Positions 45,918-54,132 of a DNA stretch of 64,000 nt are shown here, piece after piece. The DNA is from Leptospira stimsonii. Lineage in GTDB: Bacteria; Spirochaetota; Leptospiria; Leptospirales; Leptospiraceae. The stretch is from assembly GCF_003545885.1 (NCBI RefSeq), contig NZ_QHCT01000003.1, positions 500,001-564,000 on the forward strand. The letters run 5' to 3'. The translations under genes and the position numbers were made by a program. Below the pieces are notes generated by a model. That model was not told the origin of the DNA, did no database searches, and was given only the letters and a program-made list of their open reading frames with translations. The stretch's first letter is position 1, and every line of letters starts with the position of its first letter.

Positions 45918-46276
45918 ACCTAAATAACAAAAAAAGTCGCATCCTTTATTCTTGCTTCGCGTTCTTCCTTCTGCAATACTCAAATTGTACTGCGACATCA
46001 GAGCCCGCACTTCTCTTTTCCTATAACGCACAACATCTTCTTTCAAAAAGTAACGGGACCTTGATTTCTTCCGCGAGAGTTTTGAAAAAAGGGGAAAGTT
46101 GCGCCTATGCAATCTCATTTTTCCATTACAATACGGCGTATCGAGGACCTAAAAACAGCGTAGCGGAAATCGCAAAAGATTTTGGGATTGAAAAAATCGC
46201 GGTCGTAGATTATTCGTCCTTTAGTTTTTTAGGCCCCATCTTTTATAAAAATTGCGTCGTCGTTTGGGGGGAATAA
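45914..46276 (+). CDS. TRL-like lipoprotein 3
   Basis: A 120-residue protein with a signal peptide and lipobox-like LLQYSNC. The core repeats the family pattern: GESCAYAISFFHYNTAYRGP, EIAKDFGIEKIAVVDYSSFS and KNCVVVWGE. It is the third member of the coupled trio and ends 340 bases before the next lipoprotein. Paralogy with its two upstream neighbours is evident from the spacing of the two cysteines and the KIAVVDY strand. Confidence 0.78.
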   Translation: MNLNNKKSRILYSCFAFFLLQYSNCTATSEPALLFSYNAQHLLSKSNGTLISSARVLKKGESCAYAISFFHYNTAYRGPKNSVAEIAKDFGIEKIAVVDYSSFSFLGPIFYKNCVVVWGE

Positions 46277-46616
46277 AATCACTGCCGGAAACCTTCGCGC
46301 CCAATTAGGCGATCGAAATAAATCAAAGGGTGCGCTATCAACGAACAAGAAGTGTATGCTGAAAAAAATTATGACTATTCAAAGGTTTCGATTTTCCTTT
46401 TTCCGAAATGCCCATATCGAGAGAACTAGGGAAACATTACACTTTATGAATGTATTCCAATGTAGATCATTGGTTTCAATCCCATTTTATCATTTCTCGA
46501 AATACATCTTCGATTATCCAAGATATGCATGGAATAAAGATAATCTCTCGCTATCATTTTAAAAAATACTTTACCGCATTCCACACTTCTAGATCATTCT
46601 GAATCGGGAACCTTCC
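46277..46616. other. Gene-free gap inside the lipoprotein island
   Basis: About 340 AT-rich bases without a gene that I can support; a 68-codon open frame near 46356 has no signal, family or ribosome site. It probably carries the promoter for the second lipoprotein group. Confidence 0.45.
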
Positions 46617-46973
46617 ATGAAACAATCGGTATTCTTTATATATATTTTCTTTACGAGTTATTTTTTTCTCAGTTGCTCTTCGGATCATATCTTGCTTCAA
46701 CCGGTTTTAACGGGAAACGAGAAAACGTTAGGCGATGTAAAAGGAAAGGCTTGCGGATTTGTAGGATTTCCCTACCCAGCATTCACCCTTTTACCAATTC
46801 ATTATTTCATTCCGATCCGACAAACTTCTAAGATAGAAAGGGCGTATCAAAATGCGTTAGAACAGATTCCCGGAACTAAGGCAATTAAGAACATCAAAAT
46901 AGAAGAATTCTGGTTTTGGGGGATTTTAGGAAACTTCCAATGCCTAACCATCTCGGGAGAGGCCATTCAATGA
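46617..46973 (+). CDS. TRL-like lipoprotein 4
   Basis: A 118-residue lipoprotein (SYFFLSC, Cys20). GKACGFVGFPYPAF, a helix (KIERAYQNALEQIPGTKAI), IKIEEFWFWGILGNF and QCLTISGEA give the TRL-like layout with two conserved cysteines. The branch differs from members 1-3 in that two aromatic-rich strands flank the helix. Its stop overlaps the start of member 5 (ATGA). Confidence 0.72.
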   Translation: MKQSVFFIYIFFTSYFFLSCSSDHILLQPVLTGNEKTLGDVKGKACGFVGFPYPAFTLLPIHYFIPIRQTSKIERAYQNALEQIPGTKAIKNIKIEEFWFWGILGNFQCLTISGEAIQ

Positions 46974-47293
46974 TTTCAAAAATTGGACCTTTCATTCTTT
47001 TCCTTTTGATCTCGTGTATTTCAAAACCGGTTTTCATCGAGCAGAAGCGGATAACGGAAACCGATGTCGTGAGTTCGCCGGCATTCGCAAGAGAATGTGG
47101 AATCGTGCTATTGTATTTGATTCCAATCGATGTCACCGATCGTTATGCAAGAGCTTATGAAAAATTAGCGGAGCAGGCTAAGGACGGGGTTCTAACCGAA
47201 ATTAGAATCCAAGAATCCTGGTATTATCAGTTTTTAGGAACAAAATACTGTACGACATTTACAGCCAAGGTGATTCGAGGAATCTCAAAATGA
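46970..47293 (+). CDS. TRL-like lipoprotein 5
   Basis: ATG 46970 gives 107 residues with a lipoprotein signal (ILFLLISC). RECGIVLLYLIPIDVTDRYA, a helix (YEKLAEQAKDGVLTEI), IQESWYYQFLGTKYC and a short end match member 4 most closely, so 4 and 5 look like a tandem duplication. Coupled by ATGA at both ends to its neighbours. Confidence 0.72.
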   Translation: MISKIGPFILFLLISCISKPVFIEQKRITETDVVSSPAFARECGIVLLYLIPIDVTDRYARAYEKLAEQAKDGVLTEIRIQESWYYQFLGTKYCTTFTAKVIRGISK

Positions 47294-48033
47294 AATTGAT
47301 GCGCACATCTTCCAATCTACTCTATATTAACTTTTTATTTGATGATAAGAAAATCCTTTTTTTTCTTTATTCTTTTTTGCTTTCCTTTTTCTTGAACTGC
47401 ATTGCAATTCGAGTTTATATTTCCGAAAAAGGGACGGATGCTTTTGATATCGGAAATGTTGACACAATTCCTCATTTTGAAATACCGAACCTGAATCCTC
47501 ACTTCGAAGTCATAGAATCTCCGGAAACGTCCCGATTCCTTTTTGCAACCAGAGACCCGTCTCTATTCTTCTTAGCCCCCCGCAAATTGGAAAACGAATA
47601 TGGTTCCGTAAAAACCCTGATTCAAAGAGAATTGGATCGAAATCGAGACGATTACAAAACCGATCGGCGTTTTAAAATTCATATAAAGAACTTCGAACTC
47701 AAGACGATTGATCGTTGTTTTTACGGAAGCACCACTTCCGTAAAACTGGAAATCGACGTAAATAGAGTCGAAAAAGACGAAAAAAATTTAGATTTCCGTT
47801 TTGAAGATTCTATCGATTCCAATGTCACCGATTGTAACTTTGCACTTGCGACAGGAACAATTGTCGGCTGGTTGATTTATATGCCTTATCTTGGTTTCAG
47901 GGGAAACAGGGAAGATCAGCTCAATCAACTCGGCAGAATCGCTCTATTAGATTTTTCTGAAAAACTAAAGTCTTACGTCGAAAAATCGTCCTTTGAAAAG
48001 TCAGAAAAAAAAGTTAGGATTTCTCATCCATGA
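47290..48033 (+). CDS. Membrane-anchored hypothetical protein of the lipoprotein island
   Basis: The 247-residue product has a long N-terminus with a hydrophobic segment ending in a possible lipobox (LYSFLLSFFLNC, Cys36). The mature part has an acidic and basic mixed domain with three cysteines (TIDRCFYGS, VTDCNFAL) and a hydrophobic stretch (ATGTIVGWLIYMPYLGF). No family recognised. The start may be a later Met than the first; the four-base overlap with member 5 favours 47290. It also overlaps the HEGGH gene by four bases. Confidence 0.65.
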   Translation: MKLMRTSSNLLYINFLFDDKKILFFLYSFLLSFFLNCIAIRVYISEKGTDAFDIGNVDTIPHFEIPNLNPHFEVIESPETSRFLFATRDPSLFFLAPRKLENEYGSVKTLIQRELDRNRDDYKTDRRFKIHIKNFELKTIDRCFYGSTTSVKLEIDVNRVEKDEKNLDFRFEDSIDSNVTDCNFALATGTIVGWLIYMPYLGFRGNREDQLNQLGRIALLDFSEKLKSYVEKSSFEKSEKKVRISHP

Positions 48034-48917
48034 ATCGAAACCTAAGAACAAGAGGAACACTTCTTCTTCTTCTGATTTGTATTTTGTCTACGATCTGTTG
48101 TTCCTATTCCGTGGAAAAAAAATACGTTTATGCAAAACCGTATTATCCGAACGAAAATTACTTCGACGAAAGGAATCCTCAATTCGAGGAAGGAGAGCCC
48201 TATTGGCTCTTGGATTTTCTGGGAAACGTATTCGGTTCTTTAACAAAACTCATTCTCTGGAATCGGAAAATGAACAGTCATAGCATTTCCGAAGAAACCA
48301 AAAAATATCTGATGGATTACATTCGGGAGAACAATCTAAAAGACGTCAAAGTTCGTTTTAATCAATATTCTCCTTGGAGCGATTTGAAACAACTCTGGAA
48401 ATCGGATACGGTGCATCCCGTCTTAAAATATACCTTAGGATTTGCTAACTGGTTTCTTTCTACCCTCTTTCCCGAAAGACTCTTCGCAGGATTTATTTTC
48501 GGAGGCGGAGACCATTACAATCCTTATACGAACACGATCAATATTTACAGTGATCTTCCCTCGGTCGTTTTACACGAAGGTGGCCACTCCAAAGACTTTG
48601 CGATGAGAAAATACAAATCTTTGTATAGCCTCGGATACTCGATTCCCTTTTTAGGAGCCCTCTATCCGGAAGCGAGAGCATCGGACGACGCGCTTCGTTA
48701 TCTGAGACACAAATGTGATAAGAAGAATGAACTTCTCGCCTACAGAACGTTATACCCCGCTTATTCCACCTATGCAACTGGCTCACTTTTAGGATCCGCC
48801 GGTCAGTATCTAGGTTTGTTTTCCTCGATTCCAGGACATATCACTGGATATAGAAAAGAAAAACGGGTAGAAAAAGAAGAGATTCCGGAATGTAAATTAC
48901 TCGATGAGATGAAATGA
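48030..48917 (+). CDS. Lipoprotein with HEGGH zinc-protease-like motif
   Basis: The 295-residue product has a lipoprotein signal (LLLICILSTICC, Cys23). Residues 182-186 form HEGGH, preceded by INIYSDLPSVVL; this fits the HExxH zinc site, and E214 in YPEARASDDALRYL about 28 residues later could be a third ligand, as in gluzincins. A metallopeptidase function is inferred from the motif only, since I do not recognise the family. It is the last gene of the coupled 46617-48917 group. Confidence 0.72.
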   Translation: MNRNLRTRGTLLLLLICILSTICCSYSVEKKYVYAKPYYPNENYFDERNPQFEEGEPYWLLDFLGNVFGSLTKLILWNRKMNSHSISEETKKYLMDYIRENNLKDVKVRFNQYSPWSDLKQLWKSDTVHPVLKYTLGFANWFLSTLFPERLFAGFIFGGGDHYNPYTNTINIYSDLPSVVLHEGGHSKDFAMRKYKSLYSLGYSIPFLGALYPEARASDDALRYLRHKCDKKNELLAYRTLYPAYSTYATGSLLGSAGQYLGLFSSIPGHITGYRKEKRVEKEEIPECKLLDEMK

Positions 48918-49023
48918 GTTTTTTACCTCGTGATTTGGATCAAAATTATACCCTATTAAAAAATGATTTTACGGGAAACAGAAATATCCAATCATCTATT
49001 TTTAGGAGATTTCATTTTTCACT

Positions 49024-49836
49024 ATGTTCAAAAATAAATATACGTTTTCATTATTCTTTGTTTGCACAGTCATTTTCCTTGCGTCCTGCAGTTCAAAAAA
49101 ATACTATTCGATTCGTTCTAACCAGATTCAAAGTTCGGTAAAGGAAGAAAATTTTTTATTAGTCCGTCCGTTATTAGCCTCGGAATTAGCCGGTTACAAG
49201 AAAACGGAAATCGCATTTGAGAATAATGCTTTCGTCGGATTTATTCATTTCTCTGGAGGACTCATTCGAGTACAGAAGGCTTTCGGCGTGCAAGTCGAAT
49301 CCAAAAATAAAGAATTTAAAGGACAGACAGAATTAAAACCGATGGTTCTGAATTGGTTGGAAAAAAGCCTCTCGGAAGTTTTAAGGACGAAAAATAAACC
49401 AATAAAAATTGTAACAATAAAACAACCATTTTCGAAAGTGAATACGGTTAAAAACTACGAACTTAGCCCCGACAATGGACAGGACAATATCAACGTTCCT
49501 AACATTCATTTTGTCTTTGAAGAAGCGTCGAAAGAATTCAACCAAGTCTTAGAAGTTGAGAATGTGAGATTCGCTGTGGTTCCCATCGTACAGCAATACT
49601 ATGCGCATTCCGGCGGTTGGTTCAATGGACAAGATTGGGGTTGTTTAGCAGGAATCCGGACAGGAATCCAAATGCTAGTTTATGATAGCAAAGAAAAAAG
49701 AATCGTTTTTGATTCCTTTGTCTCCAGGAAGTGGGTTGTACACGGAAGGAGCGGCGTAAATGAAAATGAGTATCATAATGAATTCTTAAAAATTCAAAAA
49801 CTCATCGATCAAGATTTTCAAAAATTATTAGATTAA
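49024..49836 (+). CDS. Lipoprotein of unknown function
   Basis: A 270-residue lipoprotein (CTVIFLASC, Cys22) followed by a mixed domain that resembles an envelope-assembly lipoprotein only in general terms: FVGFIHFSGGLIRVQKAFG, FAVVPIVQQYYAHSGGWFN and IQMLVYDSKEKRIVFDSFVS. No family recognised. It lies 107 bases after the HEGGH gene and ends before a strong bidirectional terminator, so it may be part of the same transcript or have its own promoter. Confidence 0.7.
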   Translation: MFKNKYTFSLFFVCTVIFLASCSSKKYYSIRSNQIQSSVKEENFLLVRPLLASELAGYKKTEIAFENNAFVGFIHFSGGLIRVQKAFGVQVESKNKEFKGQTELKPMVLNWLEKSLSEVLRTKNKPIKIVTIKQPFSKVNTVKNYELSPDNGQDNINVPNIHFVFEEASKEFNQVLEVENVRFAVVPIVQQYYAHSGGWFNGQDWGCLAGIRTGIQMLVYDSKEKRIVFDSFVSRKWVVHGRSGVNENEYHNEFLKIQKLIDQDFQKLLD

Positions 49837-49895
49837 ATATGGATTTTCAAAATTAAAAAGACACGTCTTAGTTAAAATAAATCGAGGACCTTTAC

Positions 49896-49935
49896 AAAAA
49901 AAGCCGACCCTATTTAAAAGGTCGGCTTTTTTTTT
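49896..49935. terminator. Bidirectional rho-independent terminator
   Basis: AAAAAAAGCCGACC and GGTCGGCTTTTTTTTT form a strong stem with a ten-base AT-rich loop (49910-49919), flanked by A and T runs on both sides. It separates the plus-strand lipoprotein group from the convergent minus-strand pair and should end both. Confidence 0.95.
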
Positions 49936-49978
49936 AGTAAATGCCCTAAAGAATAGAGGCAAATCGGGTCAATTCGAT

Positions 49979-50686
49979 TTACTTTTTCTTAGGAAAAACA
50001 GTTGTTTTACCTGCGCCCGCTAGTTTAGGACCAGTAAACTTAATTCCAGTTCCCGTAACCGTTGCGCATGCATTTGAGTTAACGAAATAACTAAAGAAAA
50101 TCGGAACATACTTTTGATCGTAGTTAACTTTAACGTCGATCAAAGCATCCGCCCCAAGATTTTCCAAAGCCTTGTAAAGAGCAATATTGTATGCATCCCT
50201 TTGATCAAATCCGCTACCTTTCCTAATTGGATTCTCATTTCGCTCAGACTCAACACCAACGCTATTGGCTAGTTCTTTCTCAACATCCGCTAAAGGACTT
50301 TTAGAAGGATACTCAACTATACCAACCGCTGCAAGAATAACTTGATAGAAATCAACCACCAAAGTAATACCCAAAACTGCCGGATTAATTTTAGACTTTT
50401 GGGCCACTTGCCTAGAACCGCCTAATTCATAACCTTCAGTTTTTGCAAGATTACTAAGAACTGGATGCATTTCATCAAAAGAAACGTATCTTTTCAAATT
50501 AGCTCTTGTTGTCTTATGAAACGGATCATCAAATGAGCATCCTTTTCCAGATGTTTCACCAATGATTTCATAACCAGATTTCGCTAATTTTAATTCAGGA
50601 ATTCGAACTAGGTTGCCTGCTTGATTCGACTTGTAAACACACCCGACTAGCAAGGTGCCTAATAGGATCGCTATTAGAATTCTCAT
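49979..50686 (-). CDS. TRL-like lipoprotein 6 (extended)
   Basis: The 235-residue lipoprotein (LLGTLLVGC, Cys16) has the TRL-like ends GETSGKGCSFDD at the front and NSNACATVTGTGIKF at the back, with a long insertion that includes a hydrophobic segment (PAVLGITLVVDFYQVILAAV) and the helix YNIALYKALENLGADALID. It is the largest of the seven related proteins. It follows member 7 by 15 bases on the minus strand. Confidence 0.74.
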   Translation of the reverse strand: MRILIAILLGTLLVGCVYKSNQAGNLVRIPELKLAKSGYEIIGETSGKGCSFDDPFHKTTRANLKRYVSFDEMHPVLSNLAKTEGYELGGSRQVAQKSKINPAVLGITLVVDFYQVILAAVGIVEYPSKSPLADVEKELANSVGVESERNENPIRKGSGFDQRDAYNIALYKALENLGADALIDVKVNYDQKYVPIFFSYFVNSNACATVTGTGIKFTGPKLAGAGKTTVFPKKK

Positions 50687-50701
50687 GCGAACCCCCTAGG
50701 A

Positions 50702-51109
50702 TTATTTTGAAGCTACTGGTCCGTTTTTCAGAGTAATCGCGCGAGCTTTAACGGTTACACAGGAATGAGTTCCAATAACGTAGTTTGTAGATTCAGACTC
50801 GTACTTTGGATTTACAATGTAAGTTGCAGTTTCTAATTTTGAAAGAGCGTCATATTGAGCTTCTGCGGTAAGAGATCCGACATATCCAAATCCAATACTT
50901 CCAAAGTTCCCACCAAAAAGAGCAGATCCAATAACGTGAAATAAGAAGAAGCCACAGGCTTTTCCAGAAGTTTCCGCGCCTACTGTGTAATCCGCTTCCG
51001 CAAGTCTCAATACGGAAGTTCCAACTTCAGGAGCTTCTTTGTATTTGTATGTACAGTTTGCCACAGTTACTGCCACAACTGTCATAAGAATCAACATTGA
51101 TTTTTTCAT
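50702..51109 (-). CDS. TRL-like lipoprotein 7
   Basis: A 135-residue lipoprotein with lipobox-like AVTVANC (Cys19). GAETSGKACGFFLFHVIGSA, a Gly/Phe-rich stretch, the helix LTAEAQYDALSKLETATYIV and GTHSCVTVKARAI keep the two cysteines of the family. The shared GxETSGKxC opening shows that it is the closest relative of member 6. The two are probably one operon. Confidence 0.76.
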   Translation of the reverse strand: MKKSMLILMTVVAVTVANCTYKYKEAPEVGTSVLRLAEADYTVGAETSGKACGFFLFHVIGSALFGGNFGSIGFGYVGSLTAEAQYDALSKLETATYIVNPKYESESTNYVIGTHSCVTVKARAITLKNGPVASK

Positions 51110-52066
51110 TCAATAGCCTCATTCAATAATTTTCCATAAGAAAAAAATAGATAAGGAATATGTCAATACAATTTGAGACAAATTCTGTAAATTGCCTTAA
51201 GGAGTTCTAAAAATTCTTCCCCGCCGTATTTCTGAAATTACTGCATTCAAATACGTAAAAATATATGAAGATAGCTTAACGTTCTTCAGGCAAGTATTTG
51301 TAACTTACATCAGTATAATAGCAAGATAGCCTATTAAAGTTATTTGAAATTCAGTCGACAAAAAGGGACTCTTTCGCAATGCAATCCAACCTTTTTATAA
51401 TTTCGCGTCCAAGGCGAAACTGAAATTTCTCTGGATTTTTCACATAAATAAACTGACGAATAAATTCGAAACTTAGAATATCTGTCTTCATTTTGAGTGA
51501 AACTCTAAATGAAGACAGGATGGATCTTCATATACAACTTAGATTCGGATTTTAAGTCACGTAAGATTTCTCGATTCTTTATTCATAATGAAATCCTTCC
51601 TATTCCCTGTTAAGATATCATATCAAAAAATTATAAAACAACTCCCAATTCAAAAGTCATAAGAAATTTACAATGAAAGCCCATCACTTTAAATCATTCA
51701 AAGTGGTTCGCATTTCATCGAATTTATGAATTTTCTTAAGGCGCTGATTCCTTACGCACGAATTCTTTTTCAATATTAAAGCAATGCTCGATTTTCTTTT
51801 TTATTGTAAAATCTCATGCAGTTTTCTTCATCGGAATTTATCTATTTGCGTGAGATTTGAAGACAGAGAAGAAAAATATTTCGTTAGTTCCCGAAAAAGC
51901 AGAAAACAGAGCGATCTGAAAGTCTATTTTAAACTAAACAAGTTTTGAATTTTGATAGAACCACTTGACCGAAATGAAAGTAAAGAAAATTCTAAATTTA
52001 TTTCCCGATCATTTACCGAAATTTTCGTAGAGAAATAGATTTGGCAATCCGCGCCTCCTCCATGAA
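51110..52066. other. 957-base gene-free region with hairpins
   Basis: AT-rich DNA without any supported gene between the lipoprotein island and a small plus-strand gene. It holds a long perfect-stem hairpin at 51482-51518 and an imperfect 12-bp inverted repeat (51809-51820 with 51847-51858). It may be a regulatory region, carry an untranslated RNA, or be a decayed gene. Confidence 0.55.
51482..51518. repeat. 17-bp hairpin with a 3-base loop
   Basis: CTGTCTTCATTTTGAGT pairs with ACTCTAAATGAAGACAG around a GAA loop with a single T-T mismatch. No T-run follows on either side, so termination is unlikely. It is inside the gene-free region, about 370 bases from the start of the divergent TRL-like 7 gene. 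Confidence 0.85.
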
Positions 52067-52540
52067 ATGGGAATTGCAATGAATATCGAACTCACACGCG
52101 AACAATACGAAGCCCTTCTTAAGTCCTTAGCGATCACTCGCTTTCTCTATCACTCTATTTTAGAGGAAGAAGAACCCGCACCGGATCGTCTGGATTCGTA
52201 TGACGCCTACGAGGACATGGAACAACAGGTCCTCTCGTATGCGAAGGCACTTGAAGTGACCCATTTGGTCGCTTACGACAGCGAGGAGGAGCTTCACTAC
52301 CTCACGAGAGAGTTCGAAGAAAAGACTGACATTTCGGATTTAATTACCGAATACCAAGATAGCATCTTCTGGGACGAACTCGTTCAGAGGTTGGCAGTAA
52401 GAGATTTTACGCGAACTTATACCGAGGCCGAAATCAAAGGAATGGCTATCGAAGAAAGAATCGAAAAGGAAGCGCCCTTCATTTCGAAATACGAGGAAAT
52501 CTTCACCGAATCCGGAATCGAACATTTAGAAATCAAATAG
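52067..52540 (+). CDS. Acidic cytosolic hypothetical protein
   Basis: ATG 52067 gives 157 residues (a second ATG, 52079, is equally possible). It is strongly acidic and helical with no signal or membrane part: LTREQYEALLKSLAITRFLY, SYDAYEDMEQQVLSYAKALE and a C-terminus ending IEHLEIK. No family recognised. The convergent ABC permease gene begins its end at the adjacent base. Confidence 0.68.
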   Translation: MGIAMNIELTREQYEALLKSLAITRFLYHSILEEEEPAPDRLDSYDAYEDMEQQVLSYAKALEVTHLVAYDSEEELHYLTREFEEKTDISDLITEYQDSIFWDELVQRLAVRDFTRTYTEAEIKGMAIEERIEKEAPFISKYEEIFTESGIEHLEIK

Positions 52541-53350
52541 CTACGTTCCGGTTGATTCGTATCTTTTTTGTCCTCTCTTCCAAAGAAGCAGGGATCCGAA
52601 AAAAAGAAAACAACCGACCGGAAAATTCAAATAGATAAAGAAAGGATGAAATAAGGAATCTCCGCTCTTACTTAAAAAATAGTGAGCCGGATAAAAATTC
52701 ACAAAACCTAAAGGGAGTAGGAAGGTGAGAAGAATCCGGATCGATACGTTATAGATATTCATCGGATACATCATAAATTCGCGACTCGAAAATATAAAGA
52801 GATGAACTAAGGAATAATTCTGAATCGCATAAAATGCGATGGACGCGATTGCGATCCTGATTCCTGCCAAGATCATCGCACTTCCCAACACCACCAAAAA
52901 CAACATAACAATCTTTGTCGCAGTCCATTCAATATCCGTAAATTGATTGGCGACTATAAACGTGATCATGCCCAAAATCAGATGAAGAAGTCCGGTGATA
53001 TCAAAATGATTCATCAATACCTGACCTATCGGTGAAAGAGGTCTTAAAAGATATCGATCGTATCCCCCGTCTCTCACTAAGGATCCGAATTCTACCATTC
53101 CGGAAAATACGGACGCGACGATACCCTGAGCGAAAATTAAAAGGCTATAAAGAAAGGCGATTTCTCCTCGGTTCCATCCTCCGATCGAGACAAACTTAGA
53201 AAGTAGAATGAAGATTGTCGCGGCTTGAGCGGAATAGTAAATGAGCAAGGTCACTAGATAAATCCAAAAACTCGCCTTATATTCCATATGGGACTGAACC
53301 GAAGATAGAGCCAACTTAAGATAGGTATAAAATGATCGAAACAAAATCAA
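52541..53350 (-). CDS. ABC-2 family transporter permease (COG3694-like)
   Basis: The 269-residue product has six membrane segments, with SFWIYLVTLLIYYSAQAATI near the start, then GGYDRYLLRPLSPIGQVLMN, the typical loop of this permease family. It forms one half of the membrane part of the exporter with the next gene, overlapping its end by four bases. Substrate unknown; relatives include an uncharacterised multidrug-like exporter. Confidence 0.85.
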   Translation of the reverse strand: MILFRSFYTYLKLALSSVQSHMEYKASFWIYLVTLLIYYSAQAATIFILLSKFVSIGGWNRGEIAFLYSLLIFAQGIVASVFSGMVEFGSLVRDGGYDRYLLRPLSPIGQVLMNHFDITGLLHLILGMITFIVANQFTDIEWTATKIVMLFLVVLGSAMILAGIRIAIASIAFYAIQNYSLVHLFIFSSREFMMYPMNIYNVSIRILLTFLLPLGFVNFYPAHYFLSKSGDSLFHPFFIYLNFPVGCFLFFGSLLLWKRGQKRYESTGT

Positions 53351-54132
53351 CCTCCCGCCAATTCGAGTCGTTTCAATCCGGAAAGATAGATTGCAGAAGC
53401 CGCAACCGTAAGAATTCCGATCATCAAAAAGTATCGCACAATCAACTCTCCGAATTCCATTCCGATCGATTGCGATGTCAAAACTTGAGTCGGATAATAA
53501 TATAGATAAGCGAATGGAAGCCAGGAGGAAACGTTTCTCAAAAATTCGGGAAAAAGATCTAACGGAATCACGGAACCCGAAAACAAAGTAATCAGTGCAA
53601 AATAAAGCAAAAAGAAAGAAAAAATTTCCGTAAAATAGAAAGACAAAGATGAAATCATAAATCCGATCAAAAAGAAGATCAGGAACGCAAGAAAATAAAC
53701 AAACAAAAAGGAGAAGACGGCTTCAGGATTCGGAGTAAACCTAAGTTCTAAAAATGCGAAGGAGAGAATCAAAAGAGGAAGCGATCTGGAAAGGAGATGA
53801 TAAACGCTCACTCCTATCGTATCAGCGAAAACGATTAAGGGGAATCGAATCGGTTTCAAAAGATCGAAGACGATGGTTCCATTCTTGATTTTTGAGGAAA
53901 CAAGTCCGTCTTGTCGTCCGAAAGAAACCTTGATCAAAGTGGATAAAACGGCGTAGAGAATCAAAGACTCTCTGGTTCGACCTCCTTCCAATCCTTTTCC
54001 CGAAACCGATTGCCAAACGGAAGTCAGAATCGCAAGATACAAAACCGCATTGAGAACCCCGGTAAAGTATTCGAGTCGATACGTGGAAGATCTTTGGAAG
54101 GCTTTGGAAATAACTTTTAGATAAAGCGTCAA
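53347..54132 (-). CDS. ABC-2 family transporter permease (COG4587-like)
   Basis: The 261-residue product has six membrane segments. KAFQRSSTYRLEYFTGVLNA and KNGTIVFDLLKPIRFPLIVF are the family loops and match the paired permease of ATPase-COG4586 systems. It overlaps both neighbouring genes by four bases, so all three are translationally coupled in the order ATPase, permease, permease. Confidence 0.85.
   Translation of the reverse strand: MTLYLKVISKAFQRSSTYRLEYFTGVLNAVLYLAILTSVWQSVSGKGLEGGRTRESLILYAVLSTLIKVSFGRQDGLVSSKIKNGTIVFDLLKPIRFPLIVFADTIGVSVYHLLSRSLPLLILSFAFLELRFTPNPEAVFSFLFVYFLAFLIFFLIGFMISSLSFYFTEIFSFFLLYFALITLFSGSVIPLDLFPEFLRNVSSWLPFAYLYYYPTQVLTSQSIGMEFGELIVRYFLMIGILTVAASAIYLSGLKRLELAGG

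Noticed and set aside
46356..46562. 68-codon open frame in the lipoprotein island gap
   Set aside because: No signal peptide or TRL-like motif, no ribosome site.
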